A stretch of DNA of 64,000 bases from Ectothiorhodospiraceae bacterium WFHF3C12 (GTDB taxonomy: Bacteria > Pseudomonadota > Gammaproteobacteria > Nitrococcales > Nitrococcaceae): NCBI GenBank assembly GCA_013519935.1, contig JACDUA010000005.1:39581-103580 (forward strand), read 5' to 3'. A program made the translations under genes and the position numbers. Below are positions 56,463-64,000 of this stretch, in pieces (positions within the stretch are counted from its first letter, which is position 1; the number at the start of each line of letters is the position of its first letter). The notes under the pieces were generated by a model. That model was given only the letters and a program-made list of their open reading frames with translations. It made no database searches and was not told where the DNA came from.

Positions 56463-57120
56463 ACCCGCCGCGTTTTTCACCGGCACGCCGGCGCCTTTCG
56501 GCGACGGTGACCGCAGCGCCATCGGCAAGCGTCGGAGCGAGGCGGCACTCTGGCTGTCCCGGCAAGGCTTCAGTGGCGACGAGCAGGCGGACCGGACCCA
56601 CCACGGCGGCGACGACCGGGCCGTGTGTCACTACCCCGCGGATCATCTGCCGGTCTGGCGCGGGCGGTACCCGGGGAAGGCCGACGCCTTCGTGCCGGGG
56701 GCCTTCGGCGAGAACATCTCGGCGAACGGCTGGCTGGAAGATCAGGTCTGTGTCGGCGATGTGTTCCGGCTCGGCGAGGCGCTCATCCAGGTCAGCCAGC
56801 CCCGCCAGCCCTGCTGGAAGGTCAATGCCCGCTTCGGCATCGACGATTTGTCGCGGGCGATGGTGGAGTCGCGGCGCAACGGCTGGCTGTACCGGGTGCT
56901 GGAGCCCGGCCGGGTAGCGCCCGGGGCCGTCCTCGAGCGGCTGGAGTCATCCGGTCCGCCGCTCCCGCTGGACCGGCTCTGGACCGTCACCCTCGACGTT
57001 GCGGATTCGCCGGACGAGCTCATGGAGGCGGCGGCTCACCCGGCCCTGGCCCAGGCGTGGCGCCTGCGCCTGCGCACGCGGGCCGAGTGGCTGCTCAGGC
57101 GTTGTCGGTCGCGGCCGTGA
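56452..57120 (+). CDS. MOSC-domain protein (YiiM-like)
   Basis: MOSC domains bind molybdenum cofactor and occur in enzymes reducing N-hydroxylated compounds. The 222-residue protein has the MOSC core: VCHYPADHLPVWR, GAFGENISANGWLEDQVCVGD, and the cysteine in VSQPRQPCWKVNARF. A C-terminal helical extension follows. GTG 56452 starts inside the second thioesterase gene. Its 3' end overlaps the convergent tmcA gene by 26 bp. Confidence 0.87.
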   Translation: MRAEPAAFFTGTPAPFGDGDRSAIGKRRSEAALWLSRQGFSGDEQADRTHHGGDDRAVCHYPADHLPVWRGRYPGKADAFVPGAFGENISANGWLEDQVCVGDVFRLGEALIQVSQPRQPCWKVNARFGIDDLSRAMVESRRNGWLYRVLEPGRVAPGAVLERLESSGPPLPLDRLWTVTLDVADSPDELMEAAAHPALAQAWRLRLRTRAEWLLRRCRSRP

Positions 57121-59359
57121 TGAGACCGTCTCGGGTTCGGCGATAGCCCGCCGCATCCCGGACGGTGCCGGCCAGGGCGGTCATGTGCCGGTAGCGGCGT
57201 CCGGCGCTGGCCGGCGCGTCGTCGGCCTGTGCCAGTCGCCGCGCCACCGCCTCCCGAAGCATGGCCTCGCCTGCCTTGCGTCCTTCGAGGCCGAGCCCCA
57301 TGACCGCGTCATCCAGCGCTTCGAGATCCACCAGGCAATGGCGCGCCAGGGTGTCCGATACCACGGTCTCTTTCCAGCCGAAGCCGCGGCAGACCCGATG
57401 CAGCGCCGGGAGATCGCTGCCCAGGGGTCGGGCACCGTGAGCGAAACCGTAGGCGCGCAGCCAGTCGCGCTCCGAGGCCGTGGGCGCGTTGTCCCGCGGA
57501 TCCGGCAGACGCCGGCGCAGTGCGGTTTCGAGGTCCCGGAGCGGTCCGCTCAGCAACACCCCCAGATCGCCGCTCAGTTGATCGGCCAGGGTGGAAGCGA
57601 CGCCGCGGCCGGCCGGCGAGACCGGGTGGACCATCATCGCGGCATGGGCGCCACTGGCGGCTTCCCGCCGGTGGCCCAGACGCAGTACGCGGAATCCCGC
57701 GTTCCGCCAGAAATCCAGCAGGTCCGGCGTGGCGCCGAAGCTGGTGCCCAGCCAGTCCATCCCGGCGGAACGGGTCTCCGCCACCAGATGCCTCAGTAGC
57801 TGCCGGCCAAGGCCGCGCCGCCGGCATGCCGGGTGCACCGCGATGCGCATGACGCGCCGGCAGCGCAGTCCGGCCGCGCCCGGGTCTCCGCCGTGAAAGG
57901 TCAGGGACTGGGGCAGGAGATGGCCGTGAGGGCGGCGCCAGCCGAGCCATACCGCGGCCGACAGCGCGGCATCGAAGCCGCCCTCGTCCACGGTGAGCGC
58001 CGCCGCGACGACATGGCCATTCCAGAGCAGCGCGTGTACACCCGTGGTCGGCCCATCGAGGAGATTGCGCAGGTCCGTGGGCGTGGTGCGGTAATGGGCA
58101 TTGACCAGCAACCCGAAGACCGATCGCAGGCCCGGCTCGTCGTCGGCCAGCCGATCACGGTCGAGCTGTCGATACGCCGTCTCCGCAACGTTGCTGTCGG
58201 CCACCGCGTTGGCGGGGTCCGGCTCCGCGTCCAGGAGCAGCGCGTCACCGACGAATCGCTCGACGGGGTCACCGCGTCTCCAGCGGATTGGCGCCTCCAG
58301 GTGAAGGGCGCGCCAGTCCGGGCGCAATCGGCCCAGCGTTTCACTGAACCGGATTGCGAACCCCCGTCCCGTGCCTTCGTAGCCGTGGATGGTGGTCGCG
58401 AACACCACTCGGGGAAACTGTCGGAGCAACGATTCCAGCATGGGGGCAGGGATGCCGGCCGCCTCATCGACGAGCAACAGGTCAGCCGTCTGTCCACGCC
58501 CGATCAGCGTGTCGGGGGCCGTGTACTCCAGTTCTGCGCCGTCCAGGCGAAGCGCCATGGCCTCCCGCCGTGCATCGCCGCAGACACGGCCGGCATGCTC
58601 GAAAATGGCCGCCGCGGCCCCGTAGCGGGGCGCCGTTGCCACCAGCCGGCATGGGCCGCGACGCATTATCCTGCCCGCCGCGATGCCCAGCGCGGCGGAC
58701 TTGCCCCGGCCGCGATCGGCGGTGAGGACCGCCGTTGCTTCGCCGGTCGCGCCGCCCACCGCTTCGATCAGGGCGGCCGCCCGGGCCTGATCGCAGGTGA
58801 GGCAGTCCGGATCGTCCACCGGCACGACCGGTGGCGTCGCCGGCCCTGCGGTTACCGTCGGTGGCACGGATGCCTCCGGCCAGATCCACGCGGCCGGATC
58901 CCGTCGCAGGCAGCGCAGGAAACGCCCAATCAGGCGGTTGCCGATCTCGTGCGGTCCAAAACCGGCGATGGCGATTCGATTCGCCGCGGGGTCGGCCCGG
59001 GCAGACCAGACGTCCAGCGGCGGTGTCAGGATCACGGCAAGCCCACCAGCACGGACCGTCCCCGTGACCGCGCCGAAGGCATCGGGGTCGAAACCCGCCC
59101 AGGCGTCGTAGAGCAGGATGTCCGTTTCCCGCCCCAGGTGGGCCGCCGCTTGCCGATGGGGCAGCGTCTCAATGGGCAGGGTTCCGGGCTCGCCGATGGC
59201 GAGGCAGCGCTCGGCGGCGGAGGCATTCAACAGCGCGGTGGCGACATGGCGATCCCAGGCAGGGTTGCCGGCGAGTACCGCCAGGCGCCGGTGACCGGCC
59301 GCGGTGCCGGCACGGCGGAGGGCGAGCAGCCGGTCGAGTCCCGTTTCCAGGTGCCGCAT
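57095..59359 (-). CDS. tmcA: tRNA(Met) cytidine acetyltransferase TmcA
   Basis: TmcA makes N4-acetylcytidine at the wobble position of elongator tRNA-Met using acetyl-CoA and ATP. The 754-residue protein (E. coli 671) has a TmcA N-terminal domain and an RNA-helicase module with Walker A ADRGRGKSAALG and LLLVDEAAGIPAPML. A GNAT domain follows (MRIAVHPACRRRGLGRQLL) with a helical C-terminal tail. ATG 59359 shares one base with the stop of the upstream gene; the frame reaches further but inside that gene. Part of a run selO-STAS-like-tmcA. Confidence 0.93.
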   Translation of the reverse strand: MRHLETGLDRLLALRRAGTAAGHRRLAVLAGNPAWDRHVATALLNASAAERCLAIGEPGTLPIETLPHRQAAAHLGRETDILLYDAWAGFDPDAFGAVTGTVRAGGLAVILTPPLDVWSARADPAANRIAIAGFGPHEIGNRLIGRFLRCLRRDPAAWIWPEASVPPTVTAGPATPPVVPVDDPDCLTCDQARAAALIEAVGGATGEATAVLTADRGRGKSAALGIAAGRIMRRGPCRLVATAPRYGAAAAIFEHAGRVCGDARREAMALRLDGAELEYTAPDTLIGRGQTADLLLVDEAAGIPAPMLESLLRQFPRVVFATTIHGYEGTGRGFAIRFSETLGRLRPDWRALHLEAPIRWRRGDPVERFVGDALLLDAEPDPANAVADSNVAETAYRQLDRDRLADDEPGLRSVFGLLVNAHYRTTPTDLRNLLDGPTTGVHALLWNGHVVAAALTVDEGGFDAALSAAVWLGWRRPHGHLLPQSLTFHGGDPGAAGLRCRRVMRIAVHPACRRRGLGRQLLRHLVAETRSAGMDWLGTSFGATPDLLDFWRNAGFRVLRLGHRREAASGAHAAMMVHPVSPAGRGVASTLADQLSGDLGVLLSGPLRDLETALRRRLPDPRDNAPTASERDWLRAYGFAHGARPLGSDLPALHRVCRGFGWKETVVSDTLARHCLVDLEALDDAVMGLGLEGRKAGEAMLREAVARRLAQADDAPASAGRRYRHMTALAGTVRDAAGYRRTRDGLITAATDNA

Positions 59360-59754
59360 CAGCCCCCTAACCAGTGCAGCGCGGCATCGGCGGCGTAGAA
59401 GTGCCTTACCTGAATGCGCAGCTCGAAGGCTTCCGCCATGGCGGCGAACAGAGCAACGGACTCGCGGGAGGGTGCATTGGGTGCGACTGCCGCCCAGCGG
59501 CAAGGTCCCCGCAGGGCCTCCAGGGACCAGACGTAATCTCGGAAGCGATCCATGTCGTCGTAGCTCAGCCGCAGGGCGGCCCGCGTGAAATCGGCCAGTG
59601 TATCCATACCGCGCCGGAAGGACGCATGGGCCGAGATCTGCCGCGACGTGGTCATGAGCGCATCCAGGTCCACGTCGCCGAAAAAGCCGACCTCCGCCAG
59701 ATGCCGCTCGGTACGGATGCGGATGGCCGGAGTGAGGCTGGGGGAAGCGGACAT
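59359..59754 (-). CDS. STAS/SpoIIAA-like protein
   Basis: The 131-residue soluble protein fits the SpoIIAA-like/STAS pattern: a start strand VGFFGDVDLDALM, a helix with RRGMDTLADFTRAAL, a second half RGPCRWAAVAPNAPSRESVALFAAM, and a final VRHFYAADAALHWLG. Proteins of this group in gammaproteobacteria are mostly uncharacterised. It lies between selO and tmcA with a one-base overlap with tmcA. The start at ATG 59754 is preferred over 59781, which overlaps the selO end region. Confidence 0.6.
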   Translation of the reverse strand: MSASPSLTPAIRIRTERHLAEVGFFGDVDLDALMTTSRQISAHASFRRGMDTLADFTRAALRLSYDDMDRFRDYVWSLEALRGPCRWAAVAPNAPSRESVALFAAMAEAFELRIQVRHFYAADAALHWLGG

Positions 59755-59781
59755 GGGCGTGCGCGCCGGTCGTAGTCGCAC

Positions 59782-61293
59782 TCAGGAGGAGCAGCTTAGC
59801 TCGATGCCCTGGGCCCAGTCCGGTGGCAGGGCTGCGTAGCCGGCCATGTCCGGCTGCTCGTCGAACGGTCGTTCCAGCAGCCGGCGCAGCCGTTCCACCT
59901 CGGTGTAATCGCCGGCCGTGGCCTGTTCGATCGCAGCCTGGGCGAGATGGGTGCGCAGGACGTAAGCCGGGTTTGCGCGGCACATCTCCAGCTGTCTGGC
60001 GCGGTCGTCCGCCGGCTCCGCCTCCAGGCGCTGCCGGTACGCGGCCAGCCAGCTGCTGGCCGCATCCCGGTCCGCGAACTCGTCCAGGAAGAAATCGTCA
60101 CCGCGCCCGTCGCGGCTGACCTGACACAGCGCACGAAAGCTTCGGGTGAAGTCCGCGCCGCTGGCGGCCATACGCTCGAGCAGGTCGTCCATCAACGACT
60201 CGTCCTCCCGGTCCGCGGTCTTCAGCCCCAGCTTGGCGCGCATCTGGCTGTTGTACTGTCGCTGATACTCGGGCTGGAAGCGGTCAAGGATATGGGTGCC
60301 TATCTCGACGGCCTCCTCGGGATCGTCCGAGAGCAGAGGCAGCGTCGCCTGCAGCAGTCGGCTGAAATTCCACTCCGCGGCAAGGGGCTGGTTCTCGTAC
60401 GCGTAGCGGCCCGCCGGATCGGAGTGGTTCGGCGTGAATTTCGGGTCGTAGGCATCCATGAAGGCGAATGGCCCGTAGTCGATGGTCAGCCCGAGGATGG
60501 ACATGTTGTCGGTGTTCAGGACGGCATGAACGAAGCCCACCGCCTGCCACTGGGCAACCAGCCATGCCGTGAGCTCCATCACCTCCGTCAGCCACTGACG
60601 ATACGGCGCCCGGTGGCCGCGCAGGTGCGGGAAGTGCTGAGTGATGACATAGTCCGCCAGGGGCTTGAGCAGCTCGTATTCCTGGCGGTAGAAGACGTAC
60701 TCGTAGTGACCGAAGCGGATGTGGCTGGGGGCCGCCCGCAGCAGGGCAGCGCCAGGCTCGAGGGTCTCGCGCTGAATCCGCTCTGAGCTGACAACGAGCC
60801 CCAGGCTGCGTGTCGTGGGAATGCCCAGCCCCGCCATGGCCTCGCTGCACAGGTGCTCGCGGATCGTCGAGCGCAGCACCGCGCGACCGTCCGCCCAGCG
60901 CGAATAGGGGGTGCGTCCACAGCCCTTGAGCTGCAGGTCCCAGGGCTGGCCGAATCGGTCCGATACCTGTCCGAGGCTTATCGCCCGGCCGTCACCGAGC
61001 TGGGGGACGAAATTGCCGAACTGGTGGCCGGCGTAGGCAGTCGCCGTCGGCGCGGCTCCCTGCGGCAGGCGCTGCCCGGCCAGGAAGGCCGGCAGCTCGG
61101 GATCCGCCGCGGCGGCGGGATCCAGGTTGATCGCCTCCGCCGTGGCCGGGCTGAAATCGACGAGCTCGGCGTCGGGCAAGGGCGTGGGTTCCACCCGGCT
61201 GCGCAGGCTGTCGGGCAGCCCGTCCCAGCGGTCCTCAAAGCGCAGTGCGCCGAATCGTGCCACCGGGTCTATCGTCTTTCTCGCGTGTCCCAT
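59782..61293 (-). CDS. selO: Protein AMPylase SelO (YdiU/UPF0061 family)
   Basis: SelO is a pseudokinase-fold enzyme that transfers AMP from ATP to Ser/Thr/Tyr, in redox signalling. The 503-residue protein has YAGHQFGNFVPQLGDGRA, the kinase-like LQLKGCGRTPYSR, the catalytic-loop analogue FVHAVLNTDNMSILG and the metal motif TIDYGPFAFMDAY. The C-terminus ends in Cys-Ser-Ser, the position of selenocysteine in animal SelO and of the regulatory disulfide Cys in bacteria. It is 27 bp upstream of the STAS-like gene. Confidence 0.96.
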   Translation of the reverse strand: MGHARKTIDPVARFGALRFEDRWDGLPDSLRSRVEPTPLPDAELVDFSPATAEAINLDPAAAADPELPAFLAGQRLPQGAAPTATAYAGHQFGNFVPQLGDGRAISLGQVSDRFGQPWDLQLKGCGRTPYSRWADGRAVLRSTIREHLCSEAMAGLGIPTTRSLGLVVSSERIQRETLEPGAALLRAAPSHIRFGHYEYVFYRQEYELLKPLADYVITQHFPHLRGHRAPYRQWLTEVMELTAWLVAQWQAVGFVHAVLNTDNMSILGLTIDYGPFAFMDAYDPKFTPNHSDPAGRYAYENQPLAAEWNFSRLLQATLPLLSDDPEEAVEIGTHILDRFQPEYQRQYNSQMRAKLGLKTADREDESLMDDLLERMAASGADFTRSFRALCQVSRDGRGDDFFLDEFADRDAASSWLAAYRQRLEAEPADDRARQLEMCRANPAYVLRTHLAQAAIEQATAGDYTEVERLRRLLERPFDEQPDMAGYAALPPDWAQGIELSCSS

Positions 61294-61323
61294 GCCTTTA
61301 TGGTGGAGGCGCTGGCGATGCCG

Positions 61324-62835
61324 TCAAGGGTCGTCAGAGCCACCTTCCCCGCTGGTTGTCCCGTTGTCGGCCGGCTCGCCGTCCCGGGGCGGCGCACCGG
61401 ACTGGCCGTCGGCGTCCCGTTCGCTCGTGCCGTTATCGGCGGAAGCGGCCTCCGCTGCCTCGCCCCCGGCCGCCTGTGCCGGCTCGGAGTCGGGCGGGAC
61501 GACGACGGTTGTCGTCTCTTCGTCGGGCGGTGCTTCCGGCTGGGGCCGGAGCGCCACGGGGAGCGGCTCGCGACGGTAGATCTCCGCCGTCTTGATGTCG
61601 CCCATCGATACGCCGAAGCTCATGTCTCCACCCTGGAAACGCCGCTGCATGGTTATGCGGCTGCCGCTCGCCTCCTGGATGACGCCCTGGTGGGTTGTGC
61701 CGTCATAGGTCGTCAGCCGGGCGAAACTGCCCACCAGCTGGTTCAACTTGCCCGGGTCCGCCGCAAAATATTGCGCCGGTGCGCTCTGCTCCGTGCCCGT
61801 TCCCGGCCGGGGCGCCCTCTCGCTGGGCGTGACCCAGCGGGCGATCAGGGTCTCGACGGCCTCTCCGTTGACGGCCCAGCTCGGGGCCATGGCCTGCGAC
61901 AGCGCCTGGGGTGTCATGCCGGTCATATCCCGCAGCAAGACCGGTTGCCCGGGTGAGAGGGCCAGGTGGAATTCGTTGCCCGCCGAGCCGATCAACCGTC
62001 CGTAGGCCTGCAGGAAGGCCTCGCTGGGCACGGCCCCGTGGCGGCGCAGATAATCGGCTACGGCACTCCGGTGGCCGGCCAGGAAGGTCTCCACGTCGCT
62101 GTCGAGCTGGGCGGCGCAGTAGTAGTTGCGCGCCTCGAAATAGCCCTCGTCCCGGTAGCGCAGGTCGGCATCGGCCAGACCCACGCTGCCGGTGCGCAGG
62201 GCGGCCACGTCGAGCGTCCCGTCGGTAACGCGCAGCACCGCCTCGCCCCGCACCCGGGCGATGTCTTCCGCGTTGATCTCGGCCGTGATCAGGGCGGCGC
62301 GCTGGTCCCGGCCCCGGTTGAAATTGAGCCTGGCGTTGGCCCCCAGATACGCGTAGCCCATGGCCTCCAGCGCGGCGGTGTCCAGGGTGTCCGCCTCCCC
62401 GCAGGCCAGATGGTCCAGCGGCGTGCCGACCATGAAGCCGCCGGACCAGTCCTGCAGGCTGCGGTAGAGCCGCGAGTCGAAGTTGAGCCGCAGATCCTCC
62501 GCATTCAGGGTAAGGGCTTCGGGCAGACGCCCCGCGTCGAGGTGACGACGCACGCTCAACGCGTCGGGCAGGCTCCCGGCGGCGATCGTCAGCCGGCGGA
62601 TGAAGATCTCGCCCTCGGTCGCTATCGGGCGGATGCTCAGGTCCTCGAGGGTGAGCGAACCGTCCAGTCCCGCGCTGAAGCCCTCATAGCTGAACTTCAG
62701 GGAATCGCGGAGGGCGAATGCGGCCTCTCGCAGAGCCATGTCGGCCTGGCTGCGGACGTAGAGCTTGGCCCCGACGTAGGCCACGGCAGCGATCACCAGA
62801 ACCGCGATCAGGCCCCTGCGGAGTCCTTTGGACAT
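61324..62835 (-). CDS. Membrane-anchored protein with acidic low-complexity tail (DUF945/YdgA-like)
   Basis: The 503-residue protein has one N-terminal membrane anchor (residues ~8-28) and a large periplasmic part. YEGFSAGLDGSLTLEDLSIRP and the beta-rich pattern are reminiscent of the DUF945/YdgA or AsmA-like groups. Residues from ~415 on form an acidic, Ala/Gly/Glu/Asp-rich tail (SADNGTSERDADGQSG). I do not recognise a function. It is 30 bp upstream of selO. Acidic tails of this kind are common in halophiles. Confidence 0.65.
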   Translation of the reverse strand: MSKGLRRGLIAVLVIAAVAYVGAKLYVRSQADMALREAAFALRDSLKFSYEGFSAGLDGSLTLEDLSIRPIATEGEIFIRRLTIAAGSLPDALSVRRHLDAGRLPEALTLNAEDLRLNFDSRLYRSLQDWSGGFMVGTPLDHLACGEADTLDTAALEAMGYAYLGANARLNFNRGRDQRAALITAEINAEDIARVRGEAVLRVTDGTLDVAALRTGSVGLADADLRYRDEGYFEARNYYCAAQLDSDVETFLAGHRSAVADYLRRHGAVPSEAFLQAYGRLIGSAGNEFHLALSPGQPVLLRDMTGMTPQALSQAMAPSWAVNGEAVETLIARWVTPSERAPRPGTGTEQSAPAQYFAADPGKLNQLVGSFARLTTYDGTTHQGVIQEASGSRITMQRRFQGGDMSFGVSMGDIKTAEIYRREPLPVALRPQPEAPPDEETTTVVVPPDSEPAQAAGGEAAEAASADNGTSERDADGQSGAPPRDGEPADNGTTSGEGGSDDP

Positions 62836-62946
62836 AAATTACGCGTCCCTAGCAATTTCTTGTTCGGATATGCCCGTTTTCAGGCCCGTACCATCCGGAC
62901 GCAGGCGGGCGCTCCACGCCTTTGGCACCAAAATACAGCGTCAGGC

Positions 62947-63555
62947 CTATTTGGCCAATAGATCGGCCCGCAGGCGGCGGCGCTCCGCGCGGGCGAAGGC
63001 TTCCAGGTCGGGCATGAAGGCGTTGAAATCGGCCTCCAGGCCGGCGTAATGAAGGCGCAGCTGCTCCCCCGCCCACGGCAGCGGCGTCGGGCGGGACAGC
63101 CGCCGGGCGATGCCCGCCAGGCTGCGTTCGATATTGTCCAGCTCGCGATAGGCGCTGAGCCAGTCCTGCTCACTCATCACGGGGGCCATGCGCTGCAGCC
63201 GCGGCGGGAGCCGATGGTGGTGACGCGCGAGGGCCCGGTAGGTGCGCGCGGCGAAGGACGGCAGGGGCTCGTCGTGATAGTCCGCCCAGTCGCGGGCCAG
63301 AAAGTGGTCGTAGGCGAGGTCGATGATAATGCCCGCGAAACGGCGATACGGCGCTCCGAGCCGCGCACGGCTGGTCCGGAAGACCGGGTGCCGGTCGGTG
63401 AAGCTGTCCACGCGCCGATGCAGAAGAATGCCCCGGCGGATGGCGTCGGGATAGTCCAGCCGCTCCGGTCGTCCCTTGACGAAGTCGCCGAGCAGGTTGC
63501 CGACGAGGGCGTCGTCGGAGTCCTCCGCGAGGTGGAGGTGGGCAAGATAGTTCAT
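62947..63555 (-). CDS. acpH: Acyl carrier protein phosphodiesterase AcpH
   Basis: AcpH removes the phosphopantetheine arm from acyl carrier protein. The 202-residue all-helical HD-type protein has MNYLAHLHLAEDSDDALVGNLLGDFVKG split over the start, LLHRRVDSFTDRHP, IIIDLAYDHFLARDW and the metal-site His/Asp set. E. coli AcpH has 193 residues. The ATG at 63555 shares a base with the stop of the GFA-family gene, so the two are coupled. Confidence 0.92.
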   Translation of the reverse strand: MNYLAHLHLAEDSDDALVGNLLGDFVKGRPERLDYPDAIRRGILLHRRVDSFTDRHPVFRTSRARLGAPYRRFAGIIIDLAYDHFLARDWADYHDEPLPSFAARTYRALARHHHRLPPRLQRMAPVMSEQDWLSAYRELDNIERSLAGIARRLSRPTPLPWAGEQLRLHYAGLEADFNAFMPDLEAFARAERRRLRADLLAK

Positions 63556-63911
63556 CAGTCCAGGGACCGGCCGTCCACCAGCGCGGGTTCCAGCGCGGAG
63601 GGGTCGACGCCTTCCAGGCAGGCGGCGTTGACGCGCAGCATGCTGGGGTCGCTGCGTGGCCGGTGGTGGGTATAAATGCCGCAGTAGCGGCAGAAGTAGT
63701 GCCGTGCGGTCCGAGTGTGGAACCGGTATTCGCCGATGGCGTCCTCGCCGGTGAGCAGCCGGAAATCCGTTTCAGGGTCCGCGATGGTAGCCATCACGGC
63801 GCCGCGCCGGCGGCACAGTGAGCAGTTACAGACAACCGACCGGGTGAACGGGTCGGTGCGCGCCTCGAAAGTCACTCGGCCGCAATGGCAGCTGCCGCGG
63901 TAGGTGGTCAT
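63555..63911 (-). CDS. GFA-family zinc-binding protein
   Basis: The 118-residue protein belongs to the glutathione-dependent formaldehyde-activating (GFA/CENP-V) family. The zinc ligands are CHCG near the start, CNCSLC at 29-34 and CRYCG around 74-78. The family is annotated with S-(hydroxymethyl)glutathione synthase, but most members are uncharacterised. Start ATG 63911 lies near the right end; the stop overlaps acpH by one base. Confidence 0.87.
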   Translation of the reverse strand: MTTYRGSCHCGRVTFEARTDPFTRSVVCNCSLCRRRGAVMATIADPETDFRLLTGEDAIGEYRFHTRTARHYFCRYCGIYTHHRPRSDPSMLRVNAACLEGVDPSALEPALVDGRSLD

Positions 63912-63971
63912 GTCCTGACCTCCGCTTGTGCCCGTCGCCCGGGCGGGGGGCGGCGAGGCCGCCCGGCACGC

Positions 63972-64000
63972 TCAGGCGTTGGACTGCTGGGCGGTATTGC
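63972..64000 (-). CDS. C-terminal end of a gene running off the right edge
   Basis: On the minus strand the last codons read Asn-Thr-Ala-Gln-Gln-Ser-Asn-Ala and a TGA stop at 63972-63974. Only nine codons are inside the window, so this may be chance. No product can be named. Confidence 0.25.

Overview
The window is a high-GC, densely coded chromosomal stretch of a gammaproteobacterium. The evidence is the gene order glyA-nrdR-ribD-ribE-ribBA-ribH-nusB-thiL-pgpA, the TamA/TamB pair, TmcA, RimK with its retropepsin-like partner, and an FNR whose four cluster cysteines sit at the E. coli positions. The GC bias, a very acidic protein tail and the REP types suggest a halophilic or Ectothiorhodospiraceae-like lineage, but that is inference. 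I saw no tRNA, rRNA, CRISPR array, insertion sequence or phage.

Layout. 0.3-2 kb: ettA. 2-12.9 kb (minus strand): an envelope transport cluster. In transcription order it holds a ferritin-like PF10118 protein, a FadL-type outer-membrane channel, a giant Ig-like lipoprotein, a second lipoprotein, a TRAP-type binding protein, a fused TRAP permease and a TPR periplasmic protein. The last three look like a TPAT (TPR-associated TRAP transporter), a type proposed to carry hydrophobic ligands. 13.3-17.5 kb: two TetR regulators, a Baeyer-Villiger monooxygenase and a short-chain dehydrogenase, plausibly the catabolic side of the same system. 17.7-19.4 kb: rimK and a retropepsin-like protease. 19.7-27.5 kb: the housekeeping glyA/riboflavin/nusB/thiL/pgpA run, ending in a truncated rhombosortase. 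27.6-29.4 kb: FNR, a small secreted protein and SufT.

29.6-39 kb holds a catabolic block: two isocitrate/isopropylmalate-type dehydrogenases flanking a class III aminotransferase, an aldehyde dehydrogenase, an amidase, a 2-hydroxyacid dehydrogenase and a class I aminotransferase. A REP-flanked non-coding repeat element interrupts it at 33.2-33.7 kb. 39.1-40.6 kb: sulfide:quinone oxidoreductase behind an FNR-like box and a CsoR/CstR-like palindrome, then a REP inverted pair. 40.6-48.4 kb: a GNAT-nitrilase fusion, a DksA-like protein and tamAB. 48.4-57.1 kb: a chemoreceptor, a divergent PRPP synthetase, LysR/EamA/MFS genes, a BON protein, tandem thioesterases and a MOSC protein. 57.1-64 kb (minus strand): tmcA, an STAS/SpoIIAA-like protein, selO, a long membrane-anchored protein, acpH and a GFA-family protein.

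Most starts were moved from the longest frame to an ATG, GTG or TTG with a visible Shine-Dalgarno sequence. Functions are assigned from motifs read by eye; no database search was run.
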